Source: Thalassobaculum litoreum DSM 18839
Lineage (GTDB): Bacteria > Pseudomonadota > Alphaproteobacteria > Thalassobaculales > Thalassobaculaceae
DNA length: 64,000 nt
Assembly: GCF_900102465.1 (NCBI RefSeq)
Contig: NZ_FNBW01000008.1
Location: forward strand, 1-64,000
Reading direction: 5' to 3'
Of the stretch, positions 19,038-27,454 are shown one piece after another. The notes under the pieces were generated by a model. That model saw only the letters and a list, made by a program, of their open reading frames with translations. It had not been told where the DNA came from and ran no database searches. A program made the translations under genes and the position numbers. Numbering within the stretch: position 1 is the stretch's first letter; each line of letters begins with the position of its first letter.

Positions 19038-20780
19038 ATGGCGGCGACGGGCCGAAATGACGGTAGCCGACACGGCTTGCGGGCCGATCCGAACGATCAG
19101 CCGCAATCGACAGGCCATGGGCGCGGCGCGTCCGATGCGGGGCGGACCCGGCGGGCGACCCCCAGGCGACGCAAGGTCTTCGCTCTGCGCTGGCCGTCGG
19201 TATCGGGACTGACCGCGCGCATCCTGGCGATCAACCTAGTGTCGATCGCCATCCTCTTCGTCGGCGTACTCTATCTCGACCGCTACCAGAACGCCCTGAT
19301 CCGCGGCGAGCTGGACGCGCTGACCCGTCAGGCGGAGGTGATCGCCCGGGCGATCGGCGAACTCGGCATAGAGCCGAACGTGATCCAGGACGAGGGCCTC
19401 GATCCGGTGCGGGTGCAGCGCATCGTGCGACGCCTGTCGGTCGTCACCTCTTCGCGCATCCGGGTCTATCACCCCACCGGCGCGATGCTGGCCGACAGCC
19501 GACGGCTCGCCGGGCCGGCCGGCACCGTGCGCATCGTACCGCTGCCCCCGCCCATGGAGAACGAGCCCCTGGCCCGGCTCGCCATCGATCTCTACAACGC
19601 CATGGTCAACTGGCTGCCGCGCCGCGGCCAGCTCCCGATCTGGCGCGAGCAGCCGTCGGACGGCGGCGTGCTGAAGGAAGTCACCGCCGCGCTCGCCGGC
19701 ACCACCGAACGGGCCGTCCGCAAGACCGAGCAGGGCGGGCTGATCCTGTCCACCGCGGTGCCGGTGCAGCGTTACAAGCAGGTGCTCGGCGCGCTGATGC
19801 TGTCGCTGGACGGCGACGAGATCGACACCGCCGTGCGCGAGGTCCGGTTCGAGATCCTGTCGATCTTCGCCTTCACCCTGCTGGTCACCATCCTGCTGTC
19901 ACTGTACCTGGCGGGCACCATCACCCGGCCGATCCAGCGCCTCGCCCATGCCGCCGTGCTGGTGCGCAACAGCCGGCACCGACGGATCCAGATTCCCGAT
20001 TTCGGCGGCCGGAAGGACGAGATCGGCGACCTGTCGCGCTCGATCCGCTCGATGACCGAGGAACTGTGGCGCCGGCTCGACGCCATCGAGGGTTTTGCCG
20101 CCGACGTCGCCCACGAGATCAAGAACCCGCTGACCTCCCTGCGCAGCGCGGTGGAGACGGCGGCGCGGATCGACGATCCGGAGCGTCAGCGCCGTCTGCT
20201 GGCCGTCGTCGTCGACGACGTGGAGCGGCTGAACCGGCTGATCACCGACATCTCCTCGGCCTCCCGCATTGCCGCCGAGATCAGCCGGGAAGAGGAGGAG
20301 CGGGTCGATGTCGGCGGGCTGCTGGGCGCCCTGGCGGAAGTCTACAAGGCGGCCCAGGAGGATCACGGCGGCCCGCCGGTCCGCGCCGAACTGACCGATC
20401 CGGAGAAGCTGTTCGTCAACGGCCACGAGGGCCGGCTGGTGCAGGTGCTGCGCAACCTGATCGAGAACGCGGTCAGCTTCTCGCCGTCGGAGGGCTCGGT
20501 GCGGCTGCGCGCCTATCGCGAGAACGGCGAGGTGGTGATCGTGGTCGAGGATGACGGCCCCGGCCTGCCGGAGGGCAAGCTCGACGCGGTGTTCGATCGG
20601 TTCTATTCGGAGCGGCCCGAGGGCGAGAAGTTCGGAACCCATTCCGGCCTTGGCCTGTCGATCTCGCGCCAGATCATCGAGGCCCACGAGGGCACGGTGC
20701 GCGCCGAGAACCGCAAGAGCCCGGACGGCAGGACGCTGGGCGCGCGCTTCCTCATCCGGCTGCCGGCGGCGGACGACTGA
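19038..20780 (+). CDS. chvG: Sensor histidine kinase ChvG (ExoS)
   Basis: A 580-residue inner-membrane kinase paired with ChvI. A basic cytoplasmic tail of about 55 residues precedes TM1 (about 62-80). The periplasmic sensor follows, then TM2 (FTLLVTILLSLYLAGTI), a HAMP, and the phosphoacceptor His359 in FAADVAHEIKNPLTSLRS. The ATP-binding boxes are NLIENAVSFSP, VEDDGPGLPEG and HSGLGLSISRQIIE. In many alphaproteobacteria chvG-chvI is followed by hprK and PTS genes; here it ends at a terminator and a leftward operon. The start is uncertain, since the N-terminal 45 residues are low-complexity and a later start is possible. Confidence 0.94.
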   Translation: MAATGRNDGSRHGLRADPNDQPQSTGHGRGASDAGRTRRATPRRRKVFALRWPSVSGLTARILAINLVSIAILFVGVLYLDRYQNALIRGELDALTRQAEVIARAIGELGIEPNVIQDEGLDPVRVQRIVRRLSVVTSSRIRVYHPTGAMLADSRRLAGPAGTVRIVPLPPPMENEPLARLAIDLYNAMVNWLPRRGQLPIWREQPSDGGVLKEVTAALAGTTERAVRKTEQGGLILSTAVPVQRYKQVLGALMLSLDGDEIDTAVREVRFEILSIFAFTLLVTILLSLYLAGTITRPIQRLAHAAVLVRNSRHRRIQIPDFGGRKDEIGDLSRSIRSMTEELWRRLDAIEGFAADVAHEIKNPLTSLRSAVETAARIDDPERQRRLLAVVVDDVERLNRLITDISSASRIAAEISREEEERVDVGGLLGALAEVYKAAQEDHGGPPVRAELTDPEKLFVNGHEGRLVQVLRNLIENAVSFSPSEGSVRLRAYRENGEVVIVVEDDGPGLPEGKLDAVFDRFYSERPEGEKFGTHSGLGLSISRQIIEAHEGTVRAENRKSPDGRTLGARFLIRLPAADD

Positions 20781-20804
20781 GGCAGCGGCTTCGGCGGAAC
20801 AAAT

Positions 20805-20839
20805 GAGGTGGGGCGGAGCGGGCCTCTCCGCCCCACCTC
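20805..20839. terminator. Bidirectional terminator-like hairpin, chvG / 55-residue gene
   Basis: A perfect 14-bp stem, GAGGTGGGGCGGAG (20805-20818) with CTCCGCCCCACCTC (20826-20839), around a seven-base loop. It lies between the convergent ends of chvG (20780) and the small gene (20846). There is no T-run on either side, so it may act with Rho or as a 3'-end stabiliser. Confidence 0.7.
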
Positions 20840-20845
20840 TGCGGC

Positions 20846-21013
20846 TCACCCTGCTTCCGACACTGCCCGCTTCAGGATCAGGAGCAGCATCAGAAGCTGG
20901 GTCAGGTCTGCCCGGGACCGGGGGGACAGTCTGGGCAGCCTCAGGATGACCCGGAGATCCCCGATCTGCCGGTCGAGCTGATCGGCATCCAGGGACAGGG
21001 TGAGCACGGTCAT
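20846..21013 (-). CDS. Small hypothetical protein (55 residues), end of the sigma-factor operon
   Basis: A 55-residue protein beginning MTVLTLSLDADQLDRQIGDL, with a basic middle (RVILRLPRLSPRSR) and a hydrophobic, leucine-rich C-terminal helix (LLMLLLILKR). The helix could be a peripheral or transmembrane anchor or a protein-binding helix. The start at 21013 is 11 bases after the stop of the oxygenase gene on the same strand, so it is probably the last gene of that operon. There is no strong ribosome site (upstream GCCTGGTTCC). I recognise no family, and it could be spurious. Confidence 0.45.
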   Translation of the reverse strand: MTVLTLSLDADQLDRQIGDLRVILRLPRLSPRSRADLTQLLMLLLILKRAVSEAG

Positions 21014-21024
21014 GGAACCAGGCG

Positions 21025-22167
21025 TCAGGCCGCCGAGTGTTTCACCTGGACCGGCGGGACCTGGCTCAGGAACCCTCGGTTGGCGTCGCGGATCGCCGCC
21101 GCCTTGGCGTCGAACAGGAACGGCAGGAAGGCGTAGCGGCGGCCGGCGGTGACCTTGCGGGCCTCGTGCAGCATCGAGCAGGAGAACACCACCGCGCCCC
21201 CGGTCGCCGGCTTGTAGAGATGCGGCCCGTATTCCGGAAACCACAGCTCCCCGCCCTCGAACTGCTCGGCGTTCAGGTTGATCGACACGGCGAAGCGGCG
21301 ATGGGCGGTTCCGGATCCGCCGTTGTCGCGGTGGGCGCTGAAGAACCCGCTGTCGCCGCTGTCGTAACAGCCGACCATGAAGCGTTCGATATGGGTGGCG
21401 TCGAAGTTGTAGACCTTCTTGATCTCGCCGGTGAGCCGGTTGATCAGATTGCGCCGGATCCACGCCAGGGTGTCCCGGTTGCGGATCGGGGCATCGCGCC
21501 GGCGCTTGACGGAGTCGTCGAAGAAGCCGGTGGTGACTCCGTTCACGTCGCGCATCACGCCGCTGGGGCCGCCGCCGTTCTCCTCGTATTCGTCGATGAG
21601 CCGTCGGCACAGATCGCGCTCGAACACGTCCGGGACGTAGAGCACGGGGGCGTGGCCGCCGACCTGCGCCACCGGCGGGGCGGCGGGGATCCTGGACACC
21701 GCTGCCGCCAGCCGGTCCAGGAAGGTGTCGAGCGGGGCGAAGCTCAGGAAATCGGTCATGCGCAGATTGCGGCCGACCACGAAGCAGCCGTTGCGGACGA
21801 CGCGATAGGTCTGGTCCGGCGTGCGGGCGTCCTCGACCATGCCGTAGGCGCGATGGATCTTCAGGTCCGTGTCCCAGAACGGCAGCGTCCGCCGGTCGTC
21901 GGACATCAGCGTGTCGGCCTGGCGGTCCTGCGGATGGGCGGTCACCAGATAGATCAGGATCCCGGCCCGATGCAGGGTCTTCTCCATGGAGCGCAAGAGG
22001 TTCACCGCCTCGGCGGCCTTGCCCCTGGTGCCGCTGCCGAGGAAACAGAGCAGCACAGTGCGGCCGGCCACCGCGTCGAACTCGAAGCGCGGATTGATCG
22101 GCGTGTCGGCGATGAAGGTCGGCAGGAAGTCGCCGGGGCGGAAGGTTGGATGCTGGTGCGCGGTCAT
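21025..22167 (-). CDS. Fusion of degenerate peroxiredoxin-like domain and prolyl-hydroxylase-type 2OG-Fe(II) oxygenase
   Basis: A 380-residue two-domain cytoplasmic protein. Residues about 8-155 follow the AhpC/TSA (redoxin) pattern, starting FRPGDFLPTFIADTP, but where a peroxidatic cysteine should be the sequence is FLGSGTRGKAAEA, so it is unlikely to be a peroxidase. Residues about 175-355 are a prolyl-4-hydroxylase-like dioxygenase with iron ligands His279 and Asp281 (SAHRDNGG) and His334, and an Arg343/344 to bind 2-oxoglutarate (LHEARKVTAGRRY). It would hydroxylate a protein or other substrate with O2 and 2-oxoglutarate. It starts 5 bases after the anti-sigma gene, so is part of the ECF operon. 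Confidence 0.85.
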   Translation of the reverse strand: MTAHQHPTFRPGDFLPTFIADTPINPRFEFDAVAGRTVLLCFLGSGTRGKAAEAVNLLRSMEKTLHRAGILIYLVTAHPQDRQADTLMSDDRRTLPFWDTDLKIHRAYGMVEDARTPDQTYRVVRNGCFVVGRNLRMTDFLSFAPLDTFLDRLAAAVSRIPAAPPVAQVGGHAPVLYVPDVFERDLCRRLIDEYEENGGGPSGVMRDVNGVTTGFFDDSVKRRRDAPIRNRDTLAWIRRNLINRLTGEIKKVYNFDATHIERFMVGCYDSGDSGFFSAHRDNGGSGTAHRRFAVSINLNAEQFEGGELWFPEYGPHLYKPATGGAVVFSCSMLHEARKVTAGRRYAFLPFLFDAKAAAIRDANRGFLSQVPPVQVKHSAA

Positions 22168-22172
22168 GGGTC

Positions 22173-23009
22173 TCAGAATCCGGCGGAGGCGACGAGCTGG
22201 CGGGCGATCTCGCCGACCCGCCGCTCGGGCAGAGCGGCGGTGACGACGAAGGCGATGGAGTCGCGTCGCCCGAAGGCGACGGCGAAGTCGTTGTAGCTGG
22301 TGACGACCATCTCCCCGTCCGGCACGCCGACCGAATGCAGGCTGGCGCTGTTGACCGACAGGAGCAGCGAAACCGGGCGGGCCTCGCGGTCGAAGAACAG
22401 GAACTGGACGGCCGGGCCCTGATCGGTCGAGGCCATGTCGACCTTGGACAGGATCAGTCCGTTGGCCCTCAGACCCGCCGGGTCGATCCCCTCGGAGAAC
22501 ATCTCCGACAGCTTGGCGAAATCGACCGAGCCCACATCGGTGGCGAACATCGGCGCCAGGGCGAGGGTCCGGTGCGCCTCGGTCGCCTCGTCGATGAAGG
22601 CCAGCGGCCCGTCGGTGGCGTTGCCGGGACGGGGGGCGAGGATCTCCTGCGCCGTCCAGCCGACCACCGCGCCGATCACCAGCACGGCGGCGATCCGGGC
22701 CTGGGCGACCATGACCTGACGGCCCCGCCGCATCCAGCCATGGACCGTGGTGGCCCGGCTGAGCCGGGTCGCGGCGGCGCGCATCTGCTCGGGGATCTCA
22801 TCGTCGACCGGCCTGCTTGCCAGGCCCGCGAGCAGGGACTTGTGTCGGGTATAGACCTCGATCCTGGCGGCCAGTTCCGGCGAAGCCCCGGCAGCCGCGG
22901 CGATCTCGCGGCGCCGCTGCGGGGACAGCTCGTCATCGACATAGGCGCCGACTTCCCAGTCTTCGATGCTGCCGGAGCCGTTCGTACCGTTGCCGTTCCT
23001 AGTGGACAT
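22173..23009 (-). CDS. Membrane-anchored anti-sigma factor
   Basis: A protein of about 278 residues with a cytoplasmic N-terminal part typical of anti-sigma domains (WEVGAYVDDELSPQRRREIA), one membrane helix (IAAVLVIGAVVGWTAQ, near residues 105-121) and a periplasmic domain of about 150 residues (KLSEMFSEGIDPAGL, then LPERRVGEIARQLVA). The zinc motif HX3CX2C is absent. It overlaps the end of the sigma gene in another frame, the usual coupling for an anti-sigma factor. ATG 23009 (MSTRNG) or ATG 23021 (MEDAMSTRNG) are both possible; the shorter was taken. It presumably holds the ECF sigma at the membrane until a signal in the periplasm releases it. Confidence 0.82.
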   Translation of the reverse strand: MSTRNGNGTNGSGSIEDWEVGAYVDDELSPQRRREIAAAAGASPELAARIEVYTRHKSLLAGLASRPVDDEIPEQMRAAATRLSRATTVHGWMRRGRQVMVAQARIAAVLVIGAVVGWTAQEILAPRPGNATDGPLAFIDEATEAHRTLALAPMFATDVGSVDFAKLSEMFSEGIDPAGLRANGLILSKVDMASTDQGPAVQFLFFDREARPVSLLLSVNSASLHSVGVPDGEMVVTSYNDFAVAFGRRDSIAFVVTAALPERRVGEIARQLVASAGF

Positions 23010-23526
23010 CGCGTCCTCCAACCACGGTGAAGGGGGTGACAGATGAGTCGTCGTCTTCGAGCAGCCGGCGCAGCGCCTCGCGGCCGCGCGCCAGGCGCGA
23101 GCGGACGGTGCCGACCGGAATGTCCATGGCCAGCGCGATCTCGTCGGTGCCGAAGCCTTCCACCGAGACCAGCAGCAGCACCTCGCGCTGCTGCGGCGGA
23201 AGCTGGGCGATCGCGCCGAGCACGCGGCTCAGCTCCACGCTCGCCTCCTGGCCTCCGGCGACGGTGCTGGCCGCGTGCGCGAACCAGGAGGTTTCGCGGT
23301 CGCGCCGCGACCGGCTCTCGCGGATCGTCGAGCGGAAGGTGTTGTGCATGATGGAGAACAGCCAGACCCGCAGGTTCCGCCCGTCGACGAACCGGCCGGC
23401 ATTGCGTACGGCCTTCTCCAGGGTCGCCTGGACCAGGTCGTCGGCGCCGACCGGGCTGCCGCAGAGCAGCCGCGCGTATCGCCGAAGCTGATGGACGTGA
23501 TCGAGGATCTCGGAACTGGTGACCAT
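22999..23526 (-). CDS. ECF-family RNA polymerase sigma factor
   Basis: A 175-residue group-4 sigma factor. Region 2 spans about residues 8-75 (GADDLVQATLEKAVRNAGRF, RVWLFSIMHNTFRS) and region 4 about 105-155 (LPPQQREVLLLVSVEGFGTD, then GTVRSRLARGREALRRLL). It has no extra C-terminal sensor domain. It heads a leftward operon: sigma, anti-sigma, redoxin-oxygenase fusion and a 55-residue protein. The ATG at 23526 follows GGAGAAGG. A GGAAC...CGTT promoter-like site lies directly upstream, suggesting autoregulation. Confidence 0.92.
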   Translation of the reverse strand: MVTSSEILDHVHQLRRYARLLCGSPVGADDLVQATLEKAVRNAGRFVDGRNLRVWLFSIMHNTFRSTIRESRSRRDRETSWFAHAASTVAGGQEASVELSRVLGAIAQLPPQQREVLLLVSVEGFGTDEIALAMDIPVGTVRSRLARGREALRRLLEDDDSSVTPFTVVGGRDVH

Positions 23527-23546
23527 CGCGGCCTTCTCCAGAAGGT

Positions 23547-23573
23547 AACGAAGGGTATACGCCGCCGCGTTCC
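23547..23573 (-). promoter_or_regulatory. Candidate ECF-type promoter of the sigma operon
   Basis: On the minus strand GGAAC (23573-23569) and CGTT (23550-23547) are separated by 18 bases, close to the GGAAC-N16/17-CGTT pattern of alphaproteobacterial ECF promoters. The start codon is 20 bases further on. The spacing is one base longer than the usual range. Confidence 0.5.
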
Positions 23574-23608
23574 GTGTTTATCCCGGCACCATCGAAATAA
23601 ATTTCTGC

Positions 23609-24361
23609 TCAGAGCGCTGCGGCGAACGTTCGCACGGCATCGATGACCGCGTCCTGGCTGTCGAGATGCGGGGCGTGACCGCTGTTCTCGATCAGCAGGG
23701 GCTCGGAGCGGCCGGCGACCTGGTCGACGATGGCCCGGACCTGGGCCGGGGTGCCGTACTCGTCGTCCAGTCCCTGGATCGCCAGCACCGGGCACCGGAC
23801 CTCCGGCAAACGGTGCTCCATGTTCCACGCGGCGAAGGGCGGCGACAGCCAGGCGTCGGCCCAGCGGTAGAACACTTTGTCCGCGCGCTCGGCTCCGTGG
23901 TGGCGCAGCAGGGCCGCCTTCAGTCGGCTGTCCGGCGCCTCGTAGGCGGTGACCGCGTCTCGAATGCCGGCGAGCGTGACCTCCTCCACGAAGACATGGG
24001 CCGCCTCGGTGACGCAGCCGGCGATCCGGTCCGGGGCCAGGGCCGCGGCGAGCAGGGCAATGGTCCCGCCATCGGAATGGCCGAACAGAATCGGACGGAC
24101 GATTCGCTCCCGTTCCAGCAGGGCGATCAGCGCCTCGGCCTCGCGCTCGTGATAGTCGAGCCGGTGCCCGCCGCGCACCGGATCGTCGAAGGGTGGGGCG
24201 GTGCCGTGGCCCCGCCGGTCGGGCAGGATTCCGCCCTGGCCGAGGGCCGCGCACAGGGCGTCGGGAAACCCCCGCCACATGGTCGCGGCACCCAGTCCTT
24301 CGTGCAGAAACACGATCTCCGGTGCGGGGCCGTCGATGCGGGCGAGAGGTCGTTCGCTCAT
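23609..24361 (-). CDS. Alpha/beta-fold hydrolase
   Basis: A 250-residue alpha/beta hydrolase, a cytoplasmic esterase-like or lactonase-like enzyme of unknown substrate. The nucleophile elbow is LFGHSDGGT, with Ser in GHSDG; the acid is likely Asp in IQGLDDEYG, and the catalytic His lies in ENSGHAPHLDS. An oxyanion region HEGLGAATMWRGFPD and GRGHG-like PDRRGHGTAPP are present. ATG at 24361 was chosen because AGGA sits nine bases before it; an in-frame ATG three codons earlier and a longer frame to 24475 are less likely. It stands alone, divergent from the acyl-CoA synthetase of the transporter cluster. Confidence 0.87.
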   Translation of the reverse strand: MSERPLARIDGPAPEIVFLHEGLGAATMWRGFPDALCAALGQGGILPDRRGHGTAPPFDDPVRGGHRLDYHEREAEALIALLERERIVRPILFGHSDGGTIALLAAALAPDRIAGCVTEAAHVFVEEVTLAGIRDAVTAYEAPDSRLKAALLRHHGAERADKVFYRWADAWLSPPFAAWNMEHRLPEVRCPVLAIQGLDDEYGTPAQVRAIVDQVAGRSEPLLIENSGHAPHLDSQDAVIDAVRTFAAAL

Positions 24362-24666
24362 GCTTACCATTCCTGGAGATGCCGTCGTTGTTGCAGCGCA
24401 GCAAGGGTTGTCTAGTGCGGATTTGGCAATGGCTTGTGTCTTGCGGGGAAACAGGAATTCGCGTATCCAAATCACGACCCTGCTTCGGCGGGTCGAAAAA
24501 ATAAAGCCACCGATCCGGCCATCCGCGCAAAGCGGAGGACAAAAGGGCGGGGCAAGGTCAGGGATGGATCCGGGAACGCGTCCGCTTGCGACTGCCGAAC
24601 AGGGAGTCGTGCGTGCGGAGTGACAGGCCGTTAGTCCCTGCGTGCGACGTGGAGGACGAAGGGCTG
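24362..24666. other. Divergent intergenic region, hydrolase / transporter operon
   Basis: About 305 bases between two divergent genes. They should contain both promoters, but I see no convincing -35/-10 pair. The right end has a good ribosome site (GGAGGACGAAGGG) for the acyl-CoA synthetase gene. An imperfect CGACCC/GGGTCG hairpin followed by an A-rich stretch lies near 24475-24500. No repeat copy and no small ORF I would defend. Confidence 0.5.
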
Positions 24667-26595
24667 ATGTCTTATCCCGATCCGGCGGTCTACGACACGC
24701 TTCCGAAGCTGCTGCGGTACAACGTCGATCACCACGGCTCCGACATCGCGGTGCGCGAGAAGGATCTGGGCATTTGGCATGAGTGCACCTGGGCCGAGTA
24801 TGGCGCCAAGGTGAAGCACATCGCTCTGGCGATCCGCGATCTCGGGGTGACGCGCGGCGACGTGGTCGCGATGATCGGCGACAACGACAGCGACTGGACG
24901 GCGTTCGAGATCGCGGCGCATACGGCCGGTGCCATGACCATGGGCATCTACCGCGACGCGCTCGAGGAGGAGGTCGGCTACCTGGCCGAATACGCCGAGG
25001 CCGCCCTGGTCTACGCCGAGAACCAGGAGCAGGTGGACAAGTTCCTGGCCCTAGGCGACCGGCTGCCGACGCTGAAGCACATCGTCTATGCCGACGACCG
25101 CGGCATGCGCAAACGCTCCGACCCGCGGCTGGTCTATCTCGAGACGCTGATCGCCGCCGGGATCGAGGCCGACCGCAAGGCGCCGGGCGCCTTCGACCAG
25201 ATGGTCACCGCCACCAAGGCCGAGGATGTGGCGATCCTGTGCACGACCTCGGGCACCACCTCCAATCCGAAGCTGGCGATGCTGCCCCACGGCCGGTTCG
25301 TGCGGCACATCCACACCTACCTGGCCGCCGATCCGAAGGGCCCGCACGACGAGTATGTCTCGGTGCTGCCGCTGCCCTGGATCATGGAGCAGGTCTATGT
25401 CTTCGGCTTCGGGCTGGTCTCGCGCATGAAGGTGAACTTTCCGGAGAGCGAGGAGACCAGCTTCGCCGACCTGCGGGAGATCGGTCCGACCTTCCTGCTG
25501 CTGGCCCCGCGGGTGCTGGAACAGATCGCCGCCGACATGCGCGCCCGGATGATGGATGCCTCGTCCCTGAACCAGTGGCTGTTCGACAAGGGGCTGAAGA
25601 TCGCGGTCGACGCGGTCGAGCACGGCCGGCATTCGACCCTGGCCAACATGATGGTGATGGGCGCCCTGCGCGACCGGCTCGGCTTCGGCAACGTCACGTC
25701 GGCGGCAACCGGCGGTGCCGCGATGGGGCCGGACACCTTCAAGCTGTTCCTGGCCATGGGGGTTCCGCTGAAGCAGCTCTACGGCCAGACCGAGACCCTG
25801 GGCGCCTATACCCTGCAGGACGGCAAGGAGCTCGACGTCGACACGGTCGGCATCCCGTTCGAGGGCTGCGAGGTGAAGATCGAGAACCCGGATCCCGAGG
25901 GCGTGGGCGAGATTGTCACCCGCCATCCCAACATGTTCACCGGCTACTACAACAACCCGGAGGCGACGGCCTCGGACCTCCGCGACGGCTGGATGCATAC
26001 CGGCGACGCTGGCTACTTCGACGCCAAGGGCCGTCTGACGGTGATCGACCGGGTGAAGGACATGGCCGAGACCTCCACCGGAGTGAAATTCTCGCCGCAA
26101 TACATCGAGAACAAGCTGAAATTCTCGCCCTATGTGGGCGAGGCGGTGATCCTGGGATCCGGCCATCCGTACCTGACCGCGATCATCTGCGTGCGGTTCT
26201 CCACCGTGTCCAAATGGGCGGAGAAGAACCGGGTCGGCTTCACCTCCTATACCGGCCTGTCTGCCGACGAGCGGATCTATGAGCTGATCCGCGGCGAGGT
26301 GGAGCAAGTCAATGCCGGTCTGCCGGAGCATCAGCGGATCCGCCGCTTCCTGCTGCTCTACAAGGAGCTGGACGCCGATGACGGCGAGCTGACCCGCACC
26401 CGCAAGGTGCGCCGCGGCGTGGTCTCCGAGCGTTACGGCCAGCTCATCGACGCGCTGTACGGCGACGCGGGTACCGCGCGTCTCGATACCGAGGTGATGT
26501 TCGAGGACGGCCGGCGCACGCGGGTCCAGGCGGACATGACGATCATGGAAGTCGGCGGCGATGCGCCGTCCGGCGACCTCAGAAAGGCGGGCTGA
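24667..26595 (+). CDS. Long-chain-type acyl-CoA synthetase of the transporter cluster
   Basis: A 642-residue adenylate-forming ligase of the FadD15-like type. The ATP loop is ILCTTSGTTSNPKLAML, followed by LYGQTETLGAYTLQ, the TGD motif in MHTGDAGYFDAKGRL, and DRVKDMAETSTGVKFSPQYI. The family would convert a fatty or aryl acid into its CoA ester. ATG at 24667 follows GGAGGACGAAGGG. The stop is 2 bases before livG, so this ligase and the ABC transporter are co-transcribed; this suggests that the imported compound is activated to CoA on entry. The true substrate (fatty, aromatic or other) is not shown by the sequence. Confidence 0.9.
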   Translation: MSYPDPAVYDTLPKLLRYNVDHHGSDIAVREKDLGIWHECTWAEYGAKVKHIALAIRDLGVTRGDVVAMIGDNDSDWTAFEIAAHTAGAMTMGIYRDALEEEVGYLAEYAEAALVYAENQEQVDKFLALGDRLPTLKHIVYADDRGMRKRSDPRLVYLETLIAAGIEADRKAPGAFDQMVTATKAEDVAILCTTSGTTSNPKLAMLPHGRFVRHIHTYLAADPKGPHDEYVSVLPLPWIMEQVYVFGFGLVSRMKVNFPESEETSFADLREIGPTFLLLAPRVLEQIAADMRARMMDASSLNQWLFDKGLKIAVDAVEHGRHSTLANMMVMGALRDRLGFGNVTSAATGGAAMGPDTFKLFLAMGVPLKQLYGQTETLGAYTLQDGKELDVDTVGIPFEGCEVKIENPDPEGVGEIVTRHPNMFTGYYNNPEATASDLRDGWMHTGDAGYFDAKGRLTVIDRVKDMAETSTGVKFSPQYIENKLKFSPYVGEAVILGSGHPYLTAIICVRFSTVSKWAEKNRVGFTSYTGLSADERIYELIRGEVEQVNAGLPEHQRIRRFLLLYKELDADDGELTRTRKVRRGVVSERYGQLIDALYGDAGTARLDTEVMFEDGRRTRVQADMTIMEVGGDAPSGDLRKAG

Positions 26596-26597
26596 CC

Positions 26598-27440
26598 GTG
26601 GCTGCAGTGCAAGGGTTCGAACCGGAGACGGTCTCCGACGAGGCGGAGCTGCCGGACCGGGAGGTGGGTGAGGTCGTCCTGAAGCTGGAGAATATCGAGC
26701 TGGGCTTCGGCGGCGTGAAGGCCATCAACGATGTGAGCTTCGAGGTCCGCAAGGGCGAGATCCGCGCGATCATCGGGCCGAACGGCGCCGGCAAGTCGTC
26801 GATGCTCAACTGCATCAACGGCTTCTACAAGCCGCAGAAGGGCACGATCACCTTCGCCGGCAAGACCATGTCCGCCATGGATCCGCATTTCGCCGCATCC
26901 AACGGCATCGCCCGCACCTTTCAGAACATCGCCCTGTTCCGCGGCATGTCGACCCTCGACAACCTGATGACCGGCCGGGTGCTGAAGATGAACCGCGGGT
27001 TCTTCTGGCAGGCGCTGCGCTGGGGCCCGGCACAGCGCGAAGAGATCGAACACCGCGCTTTCGTCGAGACCGTCATCGACTTCCTGGAGATCCAGTCGAT
27101 CCGCCGGACGCCGGTCGGCCGACTGCCCTACGGCCTGCAGAAGCGGGTGGAACTCGGCCGCGCGCTCGCGATGCAGCCGAGCATTCTGCTGCTCGACGAG
27201 CCGATGGCCGGCATGAACGTGGAGGAGAAGCAGGACATGTCCCGTTTCATCCTCGATGTGAACGAGGAGTTCGGCACCACGATCGTGCTGATCGAGCACG
27301 ACATGGGTGTGGTCATGGACATCTCCGACCGGGTCGTCGTTCTCGACTACGGCCGCAAGATCGCCGACGGCACCCCGGACGAGGTGCGCAGAAACCAGAA
27401 CGTGATCGACGCCTATCTCGGCGTTCCCCACGAAGACTGA
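26598..27440 (+). CDS. livG: Branched-chain amino acid-type ABC transporter ATPase (LivG-like)
   Basis: A 280-residue ATPase with a Walker A IIGPNGAGKSSMLNCINGFY, a signature-region LPYGLQKRVELGRALA, a Walker B SILLLDEPMAGMN and the H-loop VLIEHDMGVVM. The extended 60 residues between Walker A and signature are characteristic of LivG. It begins with GTG at 26598. With LivF it powers the LivHM permease. Second gene of the cluster, just after the acyl-CoA synthetase. Confidence 0.93.
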   Translation: MAAVQGFEPETVSDEAELPDREVGEVVLKLENIELGFGGVKAINDVSFEVRKGEIRAIIGPNGAGKSSMLNCINGFYKPQKGTITFAGKTMSAMDPHFAASNGIARTFQNIALFRGMSTLDNLMTGRVLKMNRGFFWQALRWGPAQREEIEHRAFVETVIDFLEIQSIRRTPVGRLPYGLQKRVELGRALAMQPSILLLDEPMAGMNVEEKQDMSRFILDVNEEFGTTIVLIEHDMGVVMDISDRVVVLDYGRKIADGTPDEVRRNQNVIDAYLGVPHED

Positions 27441-27454
27441 CGGGCGGAGACGGC

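Noticed and set aside
24475-24505. Terminator-like CGACCC/GGGTCG hairpin next to an A-rich run
   Set aside because: The A-run is on the wrong side for a rightward terminator, and on the other strand the T-run precedes the stem.
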